DNA from: Acholeplasmataceae bacterium
GTDB lineage: Bacteria > Bacillota_I > Bacilli_A > Acholeplasmatales > Acholeplasmataceae
Direction: 5' to 3'
DNA length: 12,704 nt
NCBI GenBank assembly: GCA_023264085.1
Contig: JALQTF010000033.1
Span: forward strand, 1-12,704
The position numbers and the translations under genes were made by a program. The notes below the pieces were generated by a model. That model saw only the letters and a list, made by a program, of their open reading frames with translations. It was not told where the DNA came from and ran no database searches. Numbering within the stretch: the first letter of the stretch is position 1; each line of letters begins with the position of its first letter. Positions 1 to 8,158 of this stretch are shown piece by piece.

Positions 1-144
1 CACCGGCGAGTTAACTCTTGGAAAGAAATTTATGACATCATCGTCGGATAATACTGTAATAATCGTAAGAATATATGCTGAATTTGCAACATCATATAAA
101 ATCCAACTACGTTCTAGTTTTGAAAAACTTGGTAATTTAAACAT
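1..144 (-). CDS. Partial MFS transporter, Atg22/UMF1-like N-terminus (runs off left edge)
   Basis: The first 48 codons of a minus-strand gene are visible, starting at the ATG at 144-142. A Shine-Dalgarno-like AGAGGTC lies about 5 nt upstream. Residues 10-28 read LERSWILYDVANSAYILTI, which resembles the conserved start of UMF1/Atg22-type major facilitator proteins (typically a basic residue, SWxLYDxANSAF, then the first membrane helix). Those proteins are about 400-450 residue membrane transporters of uncertain substrate. After residue 32 the reading becomes acidic and polar (LSDDDVINFFPRVNSPV), whereas the family normally continues through the first transmembrane helix. This may be a frameshift, a degenerate copy, a sequence-end artefact or real divergence. 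The gene is divergent from the V-ATPase operon. Family call moderate, intactness uncertain. Confidence 0.5.
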   Translation of the reverse strand, partial: MFKLPSFSKLERSWILYDVANSAYILTIITVLSDDDVINFFPRVNSPV

Positions 145-305
145 AAATGACCTCTATACTTTTTTTTATATTGTATAACACAATTTGATTTTTAGTGCTT
201 TTTTTATCCATTTTTTACATTAATTGTCCCATCATTTGTCTATCATTTTACAAATATGATAATAGTGCTATAATAAAGCTGTTAATTAGGTAAGAAGGTG
301 ACAAT
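145..305. other. Divergent intergenic region between transporter fragment and V-ATPase operon
   Basis: This AT-rich gap of about 160 bp holds the operon promoter (247-274) and ribosome binding site (AGAAGGTG, 293-300) for the plus-strand genes, and the leader of the minus-strand transporter. A small dyad, TTGT-N5-ACAA, lies at 171-183. On the minus strand TACAAT in this dyad could be a -10 element for the transporter, but no matching -35 is seen at the proper distance. Confidence 0.5.
247..274 (+). promoter_or_regulatory. Sigma-A-type promoter of the V-ATPase operon
   Basis: The -35 TTTACA (247-252, 5 of 6 to consensus) and -10 TATAAT (269-274, perfect) are separated by 16 bp. A TG at 266-267 makes it an extended -10. 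Transcription would begin near 281, about 25 nt before the first TTG start codon. No other convincing promoter was seen within the operon. Confidence 0.8.
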
Positions 306-635
306 TTGCAAGATTCCATAACCAAAGAGATTATTGCGCTCGATAAAAAATTACGAGAAAAGATTGAACTCTTAGAACTAGAAAAACAACATTTAGATCA
401 AACGATTGAAAAAGAAACGATCAAGTTAAAAGAACTTTTTCAATTAGAGATGACTAAGCTCGTTGAAGAAACTAAAAAGCTTAATGACTCTATTTATAAA
501 ACTAAAAAGCAACAAGTTAAAAAAGAATTTGAAGTAAGATTAGAAACGATACAAACTAAATTTGATGCCAATAAAGATGCTTGGGTAGAGAGCATCTTTA
601 ATGCTTGCATCAATCAAGAGGAAGATTTTAATTGA
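306..635 (+). CDS. V-type ATPase peripheral-stalk coiled-coil subunit (G/H-like)
   Basis: A 109-residue, highly charged protein (Lys/Glu-rich with regularly spaced Leu/Ile) predicted to be almost entirely alpha-helical coiled coil from residue 5 to about 85. First place in a V-ATPase operon and this size match the small stalk subunit (NtpF of Enterococcus hirae, AhaH/G of archaea), which pairs with subunit E to tether the A3B3 head to subunit I. Translation starts at TTG 306: the AGAAGGTG Shine-Dalgarno at 293-300 is 5 nt upstream and no in-frame ATG fits better. Its TGA stop (633-635) overlaps the TTG start of subunit C, implying translational coupling. Such coils diverge quickly, so the assignment rests on context, composition and length more than on motifs. 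Confidence 0.72.
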   Translation: MQDSITKEIIALDKKLREKIELLELEKQHLDQTIEKETIKLKELFQLEMTKLVEETKKLNDSIYKTKKQQVKKEFEVRLETIQTKFDANKDAWVESIFNACINQEEDFN

Positions 636-1672
636 GTGTTTCAAATAATGCCATCATTGCAAAATCTAAAGCGATGTATGGAAATTTCTTAAAGGCAAAT
701 GATTATCACAGATTAATGAAAATGTCTTCAATTTCAGAGGTTGTAAGTTATCTTAAAAAACATCCTTTTTACGAGTATATATTAAAAGATATCAATGAAA
801 AATCTGTACATAGAGGCCAACTTGAACTACTTATAAAAAAAAATAATTTTGATCGTATATTAAAACTGATTCACAGTATTTATTCTAAGGATAAATCCTA
901 TTATGAATTATCTATTATTAAGCAAGAAAGTGATCTCATCTTAAGTGTCTTAAGAACCCTGATAAATGATGACGATTTAGACTCAATAAAAGGTAGAATC
1001 CCTTACTTCTTTGAAGCATATACAGACATCGATCTAACTAAATTAATGTCCGCAGAGTCATTAGATGAATTATTAGATGCACTCGCGACTTCTGATTATC
1101 TAGAAATCATTAAACCCTATTATGTAAAAGATAAAAAGATGATACGTTATCTAGACATTGAGTATAAACTTGAAATGTATTATTATGATCAAGCATTTAA
1201 ACGTATTAACCAAAATTATAAAGGCACATTGAAGAAAGATTTGAATGATTTATTTTATACCCGAATCGAGCTCCAAAACCTCATTAAAATTTATCGCTTG
1301 AAAAAATTTTATCAATCAGACCCATTAACAATTAAAAACTTATTAGTATTAGATCATTCCAGAATAACAGATAAAAAACTTGATGAAATCATTCATTTAA
1401 AAGATCCTAATGATATTTTAAATTACTTAACGCATTCTGAATTGAAATACTATAAAAACAATCAAGATTTCATTTATATAGAGTATTATTCAGGCAAAAT
1501 CAAATATGACTTAGCAAAAAAATTCATGTATTTTGCTACTGAAGTGCCAAAAGTATTCACAGCATTTCTCACGTTACTTGAAATTCAAAATGATAATTTA
1601 ACAAATATTATCGAAGGCATTCGCTACCAAGTGAGTGAATCTGAAATGCAGCAAATGCTTATTTATTCTTAG
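632..1672 (+). CDS. ntpC: V-type ATP synthase subunit C (d-type central-stalk socket)
   Basis: A 346-residue protein, the normal length for the bacterial/archaeal V-ATPase C subunit, which forms the funnel joining the D-F central shaft to the membrane K ring. It is all-helical, with the typical N-terminal pattern (NAIIAKSKAMYGNFLK, residues 6-21) and the repeated three-lobed helical layout expected for the family. The start is TTG at 632, overlapping the upstream TGA, with AGAGGAAG (618-625) as ribosome binding site. The next gene begins 10 nt after its TAG stop. Cytosolic, membrane-attached. Confidence comes from length, helical composition and an unambiguous operon setting. Confidence 0.85.
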   Translation: MSVSNNAIIAKSKAMYGNFLKANDYHRLMKMSSISEVVSYLKKHPFYEYILKDINEKSVHRGQLELLIKKNNFDRILKLIHSIYSKDKSYYELSIIKQESDLILSVLRTLINDDDLDSIKGRIPYFFEAYTDIDLTKLMSAESLDELLDALATSDYLEIIKPYYVKDKKMIRYLDIEYKLEMYYYDQAFKRINQNYKGTLKKDLNDLFYTRIELQNLIKIYRLKKFYQSDPLTIKNLLVLDHSRITDKKLDEIIHLKDPNDILNYLTHSELKYYKNNQDFIYIEYYSGKIKYDLAKKFMYFATEVPKVFTAFLTLLEIQNDNLTNIIEGIRYQVSESEMQQMLIYS

Positions 1673-1681
1673 GGAGTCATT

Positions 1682-3607
1682 ATGGCAATATCCACCATAA
1701 AATTAATCGATATCACAGCCCGTCAAGATAAACTGGATGATGTATTGACTAAACTCATTGAAACTGAACATGTTCATCCTGTGCTTGCAAGTGAAATCAT
1801 CGAAAAGGTCCATGGATCGACATCTTTTGTGTCAGAAAATCCATGTCAAGCACTCTTACAAGATGTTAAAGATATCGAGACAAAATTTAATATTAATCTA
1901 TCAAATGTTGAACAACGTAATTATGATATTGACTTTGATGAAATGTATGATTACATGCAAAATTTAAAATATCAATTGAATGAAGAAATTCAGCGTATTA
2001 ATGCATTAGAGAAAGATATTTCTGAATATCAAGATGCGCTTATTCAAGTCAATCACTTAAAAGCACTAGATCTTCCATTGGATGACCTATTTGCAGCTGA
2101 ATATATAACATTTAGATTTGGTAGATTACCAAATGATAGTGTTCCAAAACTGCGTTTCTTTCAATCTAAAGCATTTGTGTTTCAATCATTTGAAACAGAT
2201 CATAATTATGCATGGTGTATGTATTACACGACAGATGAATTTAAGCGTGAAGTCGATAATATTTTTTCATCATTATTCTTTGAACGTATTTTTATTCCAG
2301 ATTTTGTTCATGGGCGACCATTAGAAGCTATTGAAAATTTAGAATCAAAAATTCAAAAAGCACAACTTGAAATTCAATCGTATCATCAAGAAATGGATGA
2401 AATTGCTGGTACATGTACAAATAAACTATCGTGTATTAAAGGTGAGTTACTATACCTAAATAGACTGTTTGAAGCGAAAAAATATGTTGTTGGTTTAGGA
2501 GACAAAATTTCGATATCTTTATTTGTTGAAGATCAATATGCTGAACAAGTGAAAGCTTCATTTAATGCCATTGGAGATGTTGATGTAGATATCAATGAGG
2601 CGGATACAGATAAGCGTATTCAACCACCAACCAAACTTAAAAATGGCTGGTTCGAAAAACCCTTTGGATTATTTGTTGAGATGTATGGTTTACCAAGTTA
2701 TCATGATATTGATCCTACACCATTTGTTGCTTGGAGTTACGCCATATTATTCGGACTCATGTTTGGTGATTTAGGTCAAGGTATTGTTTTGGCTTTATTA
2801 GGATATTTTCTTTACAAGAAAAAAGGAAGTATGTTGGGGGCAATTGGTGTCAGAATCGGAATCACATCCTCGATATTTGGTTTCTTATATGGATCACTTT
2901 TTGGTAACGAAGAAATTTTAATTCCGGTGTTTCAAAATGTTTTTGGTTTAATTGATAAACCAATCCATGTCATGGATGCTGACTTCACCATGACACTCCT
3001 TATTTCAGCAATTGGTATTGGTGTCTTCTTAATTGTTGTTGCAATGTTACTTAGCATTTACATTAAATTTAAGAAAAAACATTATGTTGAGATGATCATG
3101 TCACATAACGGTATTGCAGGACTCATATTATACACATATGTTCTTACAGCCTTGGCACTATCTATGGGATTTCAAATCAATATTTTAATGCCTGTGTTTA
3201 CATTACCTTTTATTGGTATACCTTTACTTCTCATTTTCATGAAAGAACCAATGGAGAGAAAATTTCATGGTGAGACAATGTTTCCAAATGGCTTTGGTGG
3301 ATTTTTTGTAGAAAGTTTCTTTGAACTCTTTGAGATTTTACTATCCTATGTCACAAATACCATGTCATTTCTTAGAGTAGGTGGATTCATCTTATCTCAC
3401 GCAGGCATGATGCTTGTCGTCATGTCTTTGATGGACATGGTAGGTGGCACCGGAAGTATCTTCGTGCTCATTTTCGGTAACATCTTTGTTATGGCGCTTG
3501 AAGGTATGATTGTTGGAATTCAAGTATTAAGATTACAGTTTTATGAATTATTTTCTAGATATTATCAAGGGGATGGCATTGCTTTCACCCCCTTACAAAT
3601 AAAATAA
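1682..3607 (+). CDS. ntpI: V-type ATP synthase subunit I (a-type membrane stator)
   Basis: A 641-residue protein with a cytosolic N-terminal half (about 1-340) containing two helical hairpin arms (coiled-coil stretches about 90-125 and 220-260), then a membrane half with about seven to eight helices from residue 348. The family signature GLMFGDLGQG sits at 358-367. The putative essential arginine of the ion half-channels is R565 in SFLRVGGFILSHAG, and a second conserved arginine, R617, lies in QVLRLQFYELFSRYYQG near the C-terminus. Together with the K ring this subunit forms the ion path and anchors the peripheral stalks. The ATG start has an AGGGAG ribosome site overlapping the stop of subunit C. 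Length and motifs are typical, with no sign of truncation. Confidence 0.95.
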   Translation: MAISTIKLIDITARQDKLDDVLTKLIETEHVHPVLASEIIEKVHGSTSFVSENPCQALLQDVKDIETKFNINLSNVEQRNYDIDFDEMYDYMQNLKYQLNEEIQRINALEKDISEYQDALIQVNHLKALDLPLDDLFAAEYITFRFGRLPNDSVPKLRFFQSKAFVFQSFETDHNYAWCMYYTTDEFKREVDNIFSSLFFERIFIPDFVHGRPLEAIENLESKIQKAQLEIQSYHQEMDEIAGTCTNKLSCIKGELLYLNRLFEAKKYVVGLGDKISISLFVEDQYAEQVKASFNAIGDVDVDINEADTDKRIQPPTKLKNGWFEKPFGLFVEMYGLPSYHDIDPTPFVAWSYAILFGLMFGDLGQGIVLALLGYFLYKKKGSMLGAIGVRIGITSSIFGFLYGSLFGNEEILIPVFQNVFGLIDKPIHVMDADFTMTLLISAIGIGVFLIVVAMLLSIYIKFKKKHYVEMIMSHNGIAGLILYTYVLTALALSMGFQINILMPVFTLPFIGIPLLLIFMKEPMERKFHGETMFPNGFGGFFVESFFELFEILLSYVTNTMSFLRVGGFILSHAGMMLVVMSLMDMVGGTGSIFVLIFGNIFVMALEGMIVGIQVLRLQFYELFSRYYQGDGIAFTPLQIK

Positions 3608-3618
3608 CGGAGGGCTAT

Positions 3619-4071
3619 ATGCTTACATTCATCGATTTTATATTACCACTAGTTTTAATCATTTTAATTATGGTGCCATTACTAAAGGCTTTTAATGGTA
3701 AACAACAAAAAGCAACTGTAAAAAGAGCATTATCCAAACATGTTGTTGGATTTTTCACTGTTGTTGCACTCATATTTGTTGTACAACTTTTTGTTAAACC
3801 ACAACTTTTAGGTGCTGAAGATGTTGTGCCAGCAACAGATTTACTTACTGGAACACTCGCACAAGGTTTAGGTTTTGTTAGTGCCGCGCTAGCAACAGGT
3901 CTTTCAGCACTAGGTGCTGGGATTGCGGTTGCAGCAGCTGCACCTGCAGCGATTGGTGCGTTCTCTGAAAATGAAAAAAACTTTGGTAAATCACTCATTT
4001 TCGTCGCACTTGGTGAAGGTGTTGCGATTTACGGGTTACTTATTTCAATCTTAATTATTAACCAATTATAA
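3619..4071 (+). CDS. ntpK: V-type ATP synthase subunit K (rotor ring, c-type)
   Basis: A 150-residue membrane protein with four predicted helices at about 4-23, 41-60, 78-114 and 123-148. The last two form the true c-type hairpin: Gly/Ala-rich ALGAGIAVAAAAPAAIGAF, then SLIFVALGEGVAIYGLLI with the ion-carrying carboxylate E133. The first two helices are ordinary hydrophobic segments, so there is one carboxylate per four helices. From memory this layout, including the IAVAAAAPAAIGA stretch, matches clostridial K subunits. At the places where Na+ rings have Gln (GIAQG in E. hirae) and Thr/Ser after the Glu (ETY or EST), this protein has V104 and G134, which argues for H+ rather than Na+. CGGAGGG (3608-3614) is the ribosome site. 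The stop overlaps the start of subunit F by one base. Confidence 0.93.
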   Translation: MLTFIDFILPLVLIILIMVPLLKAFNGKQQKATVKRALSKHVVGFFTVVALIFVVQLFVKPQLLGAEDVVPATDLLTGTLAQGLGFVSAALATGLSALGAGIAVAAAAPAAIGAFSENEKNFGKSLIFVALGEGVAIYGLLISILIINQL

Positions 4072-4379
4072 TGAAGTTTTATATTTTAAGTGACAATGTT
4101 GACAGTCTCGTTGCGATGAGACTCGTTGGTATTGAAGGTGAAGTCATACACGAAAGACATATCTTCTTGGAAAGACTTGATCAATTGATTGAAGATCCTA
4201 GTTTAGGGATTATTTTAATCACGACAAAACTTGTATCTTTAGCACCTCATGTCATTTCTGAATATAAACTCAATTTACCTAGAAAAATTATTCTAGAGAT
4301 TCCAGATCGTCATGTCGAAACGGATATTGGTCAAGCAATCGATCGATACGTAAGTGAAGCGATCGGAATTAAAATGTGA
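4071..4379 (+). CDS. ntpG: V-type ATP synthase subunit F (central stalk)
   Basis: A 102-residue soluble protein of the size of V-ATPase subunit F (called NtpG in E. hirae). It begins with the typical beta strand followed by the short FYILSDNVDSLVAMRLVGIEG segment (residues 3-23). An ILITTKLV strand follows around 49-56, then PRKIILEIPD (70-79), the usual hallmark of this fold. It binds the D shaft inside the A3B3 hexamer and modulates rotation and ATPase activity. The ATG start (4071-4073) overlaps the TAA of subunit K (TAATG), with no clear Shine-Dalgarno, so translation is probably coupled. Stops at TGA. Confidence 0.9.
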   Translation: MKFYILSDNVDSLVAMRLVGIEGEVIHERHIFLERLDQLIEDPSLGIILITTKLVSLAPHVISEYKLNLPRKIILEIPDRHVETDIGQAIDRYVSEAIGIKM

Positions 4380-4385
4380 GGATAT

Positions 4386-4988
4386 ATGGCCTATTATAAT
4401 AACGACCAACTGCTCAAATATTTTGAGAAAAATATGCAGCAAGTTGCAAACAAACACATTGAATCATTACAATTAGAAATTCAAAAACTTTATCAAAAAG
4501 AAATGATGAAAGTTACTGAAGACCTTAATATCAAACACACGCTTGAAAAGAATCGTGTTTTAAAATCAATCAATGTTGCACATCAAGAAAAAATTAATCA
4601 TTTAGGCATAGAATTCGATGAGACCCTCATGACTTTAAGGAAAAACATGGTTGCAGAAATTTTTGAGACTGTAACAAATAAATTACTTGAATATGTACAA
4701 AGTGATGCCTATATTCCAGCTATGAAGCGTATGTTTAATCAATATGCAAATGCATATGATTTGAAACAATTAACCATTCATATTAAGGGAAGCGATCAAC
4801 AATTGGGTCATTTTTTTCAATCTGAATATCCCAAATTAAAAGTTTTTACACATCCAAATATTATCATCGGTGGATTTGTATTAACTATTGATGATGCATC
4901 TGTTGAATTTGATCATACTTATGATGCATTACTTAAATCTCAAAAAGAGAAATTTTTAGAAACATCGAAACTTTTCGTGAGGGAATAA
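4386..4988 (+). CDS. ntpE: V-type ATP synthase subunit E (peripheral stalk)
   Basis: A 200-residue protein with a charged, helical N-terminal half (about 1-95), predicted to coil with the small stalk subunit encoded at the operon start. A more globular C-terminal half ends in the typical IIGGFVLTIDDASVEFDHTY segment (about 160-179) that contacts subunits A/B. Length matches the family (about 190-200). It starts 6 nt after the stop of subunit F, with GAGGAT overlapping that stop as ribosome site. It is part of the stator that resists torque between the catalytic head and subunit I. Confidence 0.9.
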   Translation: MAYYNNDQLLKYFEKNMQQVANKHIESLQLEIQKLYQKEMMKVTEDLNIKHTLEKNRVLKSINVAHQEKINHLGIEFDETLMTLRKNMVAEIFETVTNKLLEYVQSDAYIPAMKRMFNQYANAYDLKQLTIHIKGSDQQLGHFFQSEYPKLKVFTHPNIIIGGFVLTIDDASVEFDHTYDALLKSQKEKFLETSKLFVRE

Positions 4989-4989
4989 T

Positions 4990-6738
4990 ATGCATACACA
5001 TACAATATTTGCAATTAATGGCCCAGTCATTACTGTCAATGATGCAACCTCATTTAAAATGCTTGAAATGGTCTATGTTGGACATCAAAAATTGCTCGGT
5101 GAAGTCATTCAAATACAAAAACAAAAAACAATTGTTCAAGTATATGAAGACACCGTTGGTTTAAAACAAGGTGATCCAGTTTTTCCTACAGGTGAGTCAA
5201 TATCTGTTACTTTAGGACCTGGTTTGATTTCAAATATCTATGATGGGATTCAACGTCCATTATTAGAATTAGAATCAAAACATGGTCATTTTATACCATC
5301 TGGTAGTCAAGCGTTCCCTTTAGACCAAAGTAAAACATGGGATGTAACGATTCTTTTGAATAAAGGTGATCACGTTAACCCTGGTATGATTTATGGAGAA
5401 CTGTTTGAAACATCAGGATTTAAACACAAATTAATGATCCCACCAAATGTTTCTGGCACCATCCTAAAAATTAAAGAAAGTGGATCTTACCGTGTACTAG
5501 ATACCTTATGTGAGATTCAAACACATCAAGGGATTGAAACACTTAACTTAACTCAAAAATGGCCGATAAAAACGCCTCGACCAGTTGTGTCTCGTCAAAT
5601 TTCACATGAACCTCTTATAAGTGGACAACGTGTCATTGATACACTTTTTCCAATTGCAAAAGGCGGTACAGCAGCCATTCCTGGTGGATTTGGCACTGGA
5701 AAAACCATGTTACAACATCAACTTGCAAAGTGGTGTGATGCGGATTTAATTGTATATGTTGGATGCGGAGAACGCGGTAATGAAATGACACAAGTTCTAG
5801 AAGAATTCAGCGATCTTATTGATCCCAAAACAAATCGTCCACTCTTAGAACGTACCATACTCATTGCTAACACATCAAATATGCCTGTTGCTGCTCGAGA
5901 AGCTAGCATTTACACAGGTGTTGCGATCGCTGAATATTACCGAGATATGGGGTACCATGTTGCACTCATGGCAGATTCTACTTCTCGTTGGGCAGAAGCG
6001 CTTAGAGAAATTAGCGGTAGACTTGAAGAAATGCCTGCTGAAGAAGGGTTCCCGGCATATTTACCAAGTCGAATCTCCCAATTTTATGAGCGTGCAGGCT
6101 ATGTAGAAACTTTGAATCATTCACGTGGGTCTGTGACTATCGTTGGTGCTGTTTCACCACAAGGTGCTGATTTTTCTGAGCCTGTGACACAAAATACAAA
6201 ACGTTTCGTTAGAACATTTTGGGCTCTTGATAAACAACTCGCCTATGCAAGACACTATGCTGCTATTAATTGGAATGAATCATATTCTGATTATGGACAT
6301 GATCTTGATGGTTATTACAGAGAGCATGTAGCGGAAGATTTTAATCAATTAAGACAAAAAATGATTCATATTTTATCTGAAGAAGCAAAACTATTAGAAA
6401 TAGTAAAACTTATTGGTTCTGATGTGCTACCTGATGATCAAAAACTCATGATAGAAATTGGTCGCGTGATTCGTATTGGCTTTTTACAACAAAATGCATT
6501 TCACAAAGAAGATACCTATGTGCCGCTTATCAAGCAATTTCATATGATGCGTGTTATTATTCATTTATACGAACAAGGTCTTGTATATGTATCAGAAAAA
6601 AAATCAATACAAGTTTTAAAAGAGTCACATCTATTTGAACGCATCATTCAAATGAAATATGATACAACAAACGAAAACATGGTACCTTTTGATGACTATA
6701 TAAAGCTCATCAAAGACACTATTAGAAACATTGACTAA
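4990..6738 (+). CDS. ntpA: V-type ATP synthase catalytic subunit A
   Basis: A 582-residue catalytic subunit (family about 580-600). An N-terminal beta barrel (about 1-70) is followed by the V/A-type specific bulge domain (about 110-190), the nucleotide-binding domain, and a helical C-terminal domain. The P-loop GGFGTGKT lies at 232-239 and the catalytic glutamate is E261 in GCGERGNEM. The signature ADSTSRWAEALREISGRLEE lies around residues 328-347. These residue numbers closely match those known for E. hirae NtpA. It hydrolyses or makes ATP at the interface with subunit B. The ATG at 4990 follows GAGGG with 6 nt spacing, one base after the stop of subunit E. The GGF form of the P-loop replaces the more common GPF but keeps all phosphate-binding residues, so activity is expected. 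Confidence 0.97.
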   Translation: MHTHTIFAINGPVITVNDATSFKMLEMVYVGHQKLLGEVIQIQKQKTIVQVYEDTVGLKQGDPVFPTGESISVTLGPGLISNIYDGIQRPLLELESKHGHFIPSGSQAFPLDQSKTWDVTILLNKGDHVNPGMIYGELFETSGFKHKLMIPPNVSGTILKIKESGSYRVLDTLCEIQTHQGIETLNLTQKWPIKTPRPVVSRQISHEPLISGQRVIDTLFPIAKGGTAAIPGGFGTGKTMLQHQLAKWCDADLIVYVGCGERGNEMTQVLEEFSDLIDPKTNRPLLERTILIANTSNMPVAAREASIYTGVAIAEYYRDMGYHVALMADSTSRWAEALREISGRLEEMPAEEGFPAYLPSRISQFYERAGYVETLNHSRGSVTIVGAVSPQGADFSEPVTQNTKRFVRTFWALDKQLAYARHYAAINWNESYSDYGHDLDGYYREHVAEDFNQLRQKMIHILSEEAKLLEIVKLIGSDVLPDDQKLMIEIGRVIRIGFLQQNAFHKEDTYVPLIKQFHMMRVIIHLYEQGLVYVSEKKSIQVLKESHLFERIIQMKYDTTNENMVPFDDYIKLIKDTIRNID

Positions 6739-6748
6739 GGAGGATATG

Positions 6749-8158
6749 ATGATCAAACAATATGTTGGTTTAGATGAAATTCATGGCCCCTTAATCTTCT
6801 TAGATCATGTTAAAGATGTTGGTTTTGAAGAAATGGTAGAAATCCAAGTTGAAGGAAAACCTTCACGCTATGGACGCGTGGTACATATCAACGGCGACAG
6901 AATCGCAATTCAAGTATTTGATGGTACCCATGATTTGTCTTTACATAATACCCGCACAAAATTACTTGGTAAAGCTGTTGAAATTGGTCTTTCTAAAGAA
7001 ATATTAGGGCGTGTATTTAATGGTTCCGGTAAGCCAATTGATGGTTTAGGGGATGTTTTTATTGATGAACATAAAAACATCAACGGTATGCCATTAAATC
7101 CAGTATCAAGAATGTATCCTAGAAACTTTATTCAAACCGGAGTCTCATCCATTGATGCACTTACAACTTTAATACGTGGTCAAAAATTACCAATTTTCTC
7201 TGGTGCTGGACTACCACACAATGAACTTGCTGTTCAAATTGTTAAACATGCAAAAATTGCCGAAGAAAAAGGGGAGCAATTTGGTGTTGTTTTCGCTGCA
7301 ATGGGGGTCAAACATGATGTTGCAAACTATTTTAAAAAACAATTTTTAGAAGCAGGTGTGATGCATCGTGTTGCGATGTATGTCAATGTATCTAATGAAC
7401 CGATCATAGAACGTATTTTAACACCAAGGTTTGCTTTATCAGCTGCTGAATATCTTGCATTCAAACACAATATGCATATTCTTGTGATTATGAGCGATAT
7501 GACATCCTACTGTGAAGCGTTAAGAGAGTTCTCTTCTTCTAAGGGAGAAATACCTGGAAGAAAAGGATATCCAGGCTATCTCTATTCTGATTTGGCATCT
7601 TTATATGAACGTGCTGGTCTCATTAAAAATATCGAAGGATCTGTGACACAAATTCCTATTTTAACCATGCCAAATGATGATATCACTCACCCAATTCCTG
7701 ATTTGACGGGTTATATTACTGAAGGTCAAATTGTATTATCAAGAGATTTATTTCAAAGTGGTGTTTATCCACCTGTTGGTATTCTTCCATCACTTTCACG
7801 ACTGATGAAAGATGGTATCGGCAAAGGTTATACTAGAGATGATCATGATGCTTTAACGAATCAATTATTCGCATCTTATGCTAAGGTTCAAGATGCAAAA
7901 GATCTTGCCTCTGTTATCGGTGAAGATGAGTTATCACAAGATGATCAAGCACATATCATCTTTGGAAACATGTTTGAAAAACACTTTTTATCACAAGGCT
8001 TTGAAACCAATCGTTCGATTGAAGAAACCTTGGATTTAGGATGGGATTTGTTATCGTTGCTTCCAAAAGATAGCTTAGAACGCTTAGATAAAGATACATT
8101 AGACACATTTTATCAACCTAAAAAAGCAATTGAGCGCTTTCAGGTCCACATACGATGA
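6749..8158 (+). CDS. ntpB: V-type ATP synthase non-catalytic subunit B
   Basis: A 469-residue subunit when started at ATG 6749. This start is preferred because the AAGGAGG ribosome site (6737-6743) is then 5 nt away and the N-terminus MIKQYVGLDEIHGPL matches the family. An upstream in-frame TTG at 6731 lies before that ribosome site and inside the end of subunit A, and the ATG at 6746 leaves only 2 nt spacing. The protein has the A/B fold without a P-loop. It carries the conserved SDMTSYCEALREFSSSKGEI block and the PSLSRLMKDGIGKGYTR block, whose R351 corresponds to the arginine finger acting on the A-subunit nucleotide. Its TGA stop overlaps the ATG of subunit D (ATGA). Confidence 0.96.
   Translation: MIKQYVGLDEIHGPLIFLDHVKDVGFEEMVEIQVEGKPSRYGRVVHINGDRIAIQVFDGTHDLSLHNTRTKLLGKAVEIGLSKEILGRVFNGSGKPIDGLGDVFIDEHKNINGMPLNPVSRMYPRNFIQTGVSSIDALTTLIRGQKLPIFSGAGLPHNELAVQIVKHAKIAEEKGEQFGVVFAAMGVKHDVANYFKKQFLEAGVMHRVAMYVNVSNEPIIERILTPRFALSAAEYLAFKHNMHILVIMSDMTSYCEALREFSSSKGEIPGRKGYPGYLYSDLASLYERAGLIKNIEGSVTQIPILTMPNDDITHPIPDLTGYITEGQIVLSRDLFQSGVYPPVGILPSLSRLMKDGIGKGYTRDDHDALTNQLFASYAKVQDAKDLASVIGEDELSQDDQAHIIFGNMFEKHFLSQGFETNRSIEETLDLGWDLLSLLPKDSLERLDKDTLDTFYQPKKAIERFQVHIR

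Noticed and set aside
171..183. TTGT-N5-ACAA dyad as an operator
   Set aside because: Too short and too AT-rich to separate from chance in this composition.
3615..3998. Minus-strand open frame opposite subunit K
   Set aside because: Shadow of the Gly/Ala-rich K gene; composition is explained by the antisense of GC-richer codons and it has no ribosome site.
6731..6748. TTG at 6731 as the start of subunit B
   Set aside because: It lies inside the last codons of subunit A and upstream of the strong AAGGAGG site; ATG 6749 has correct spacing and matches the family N-terminus.
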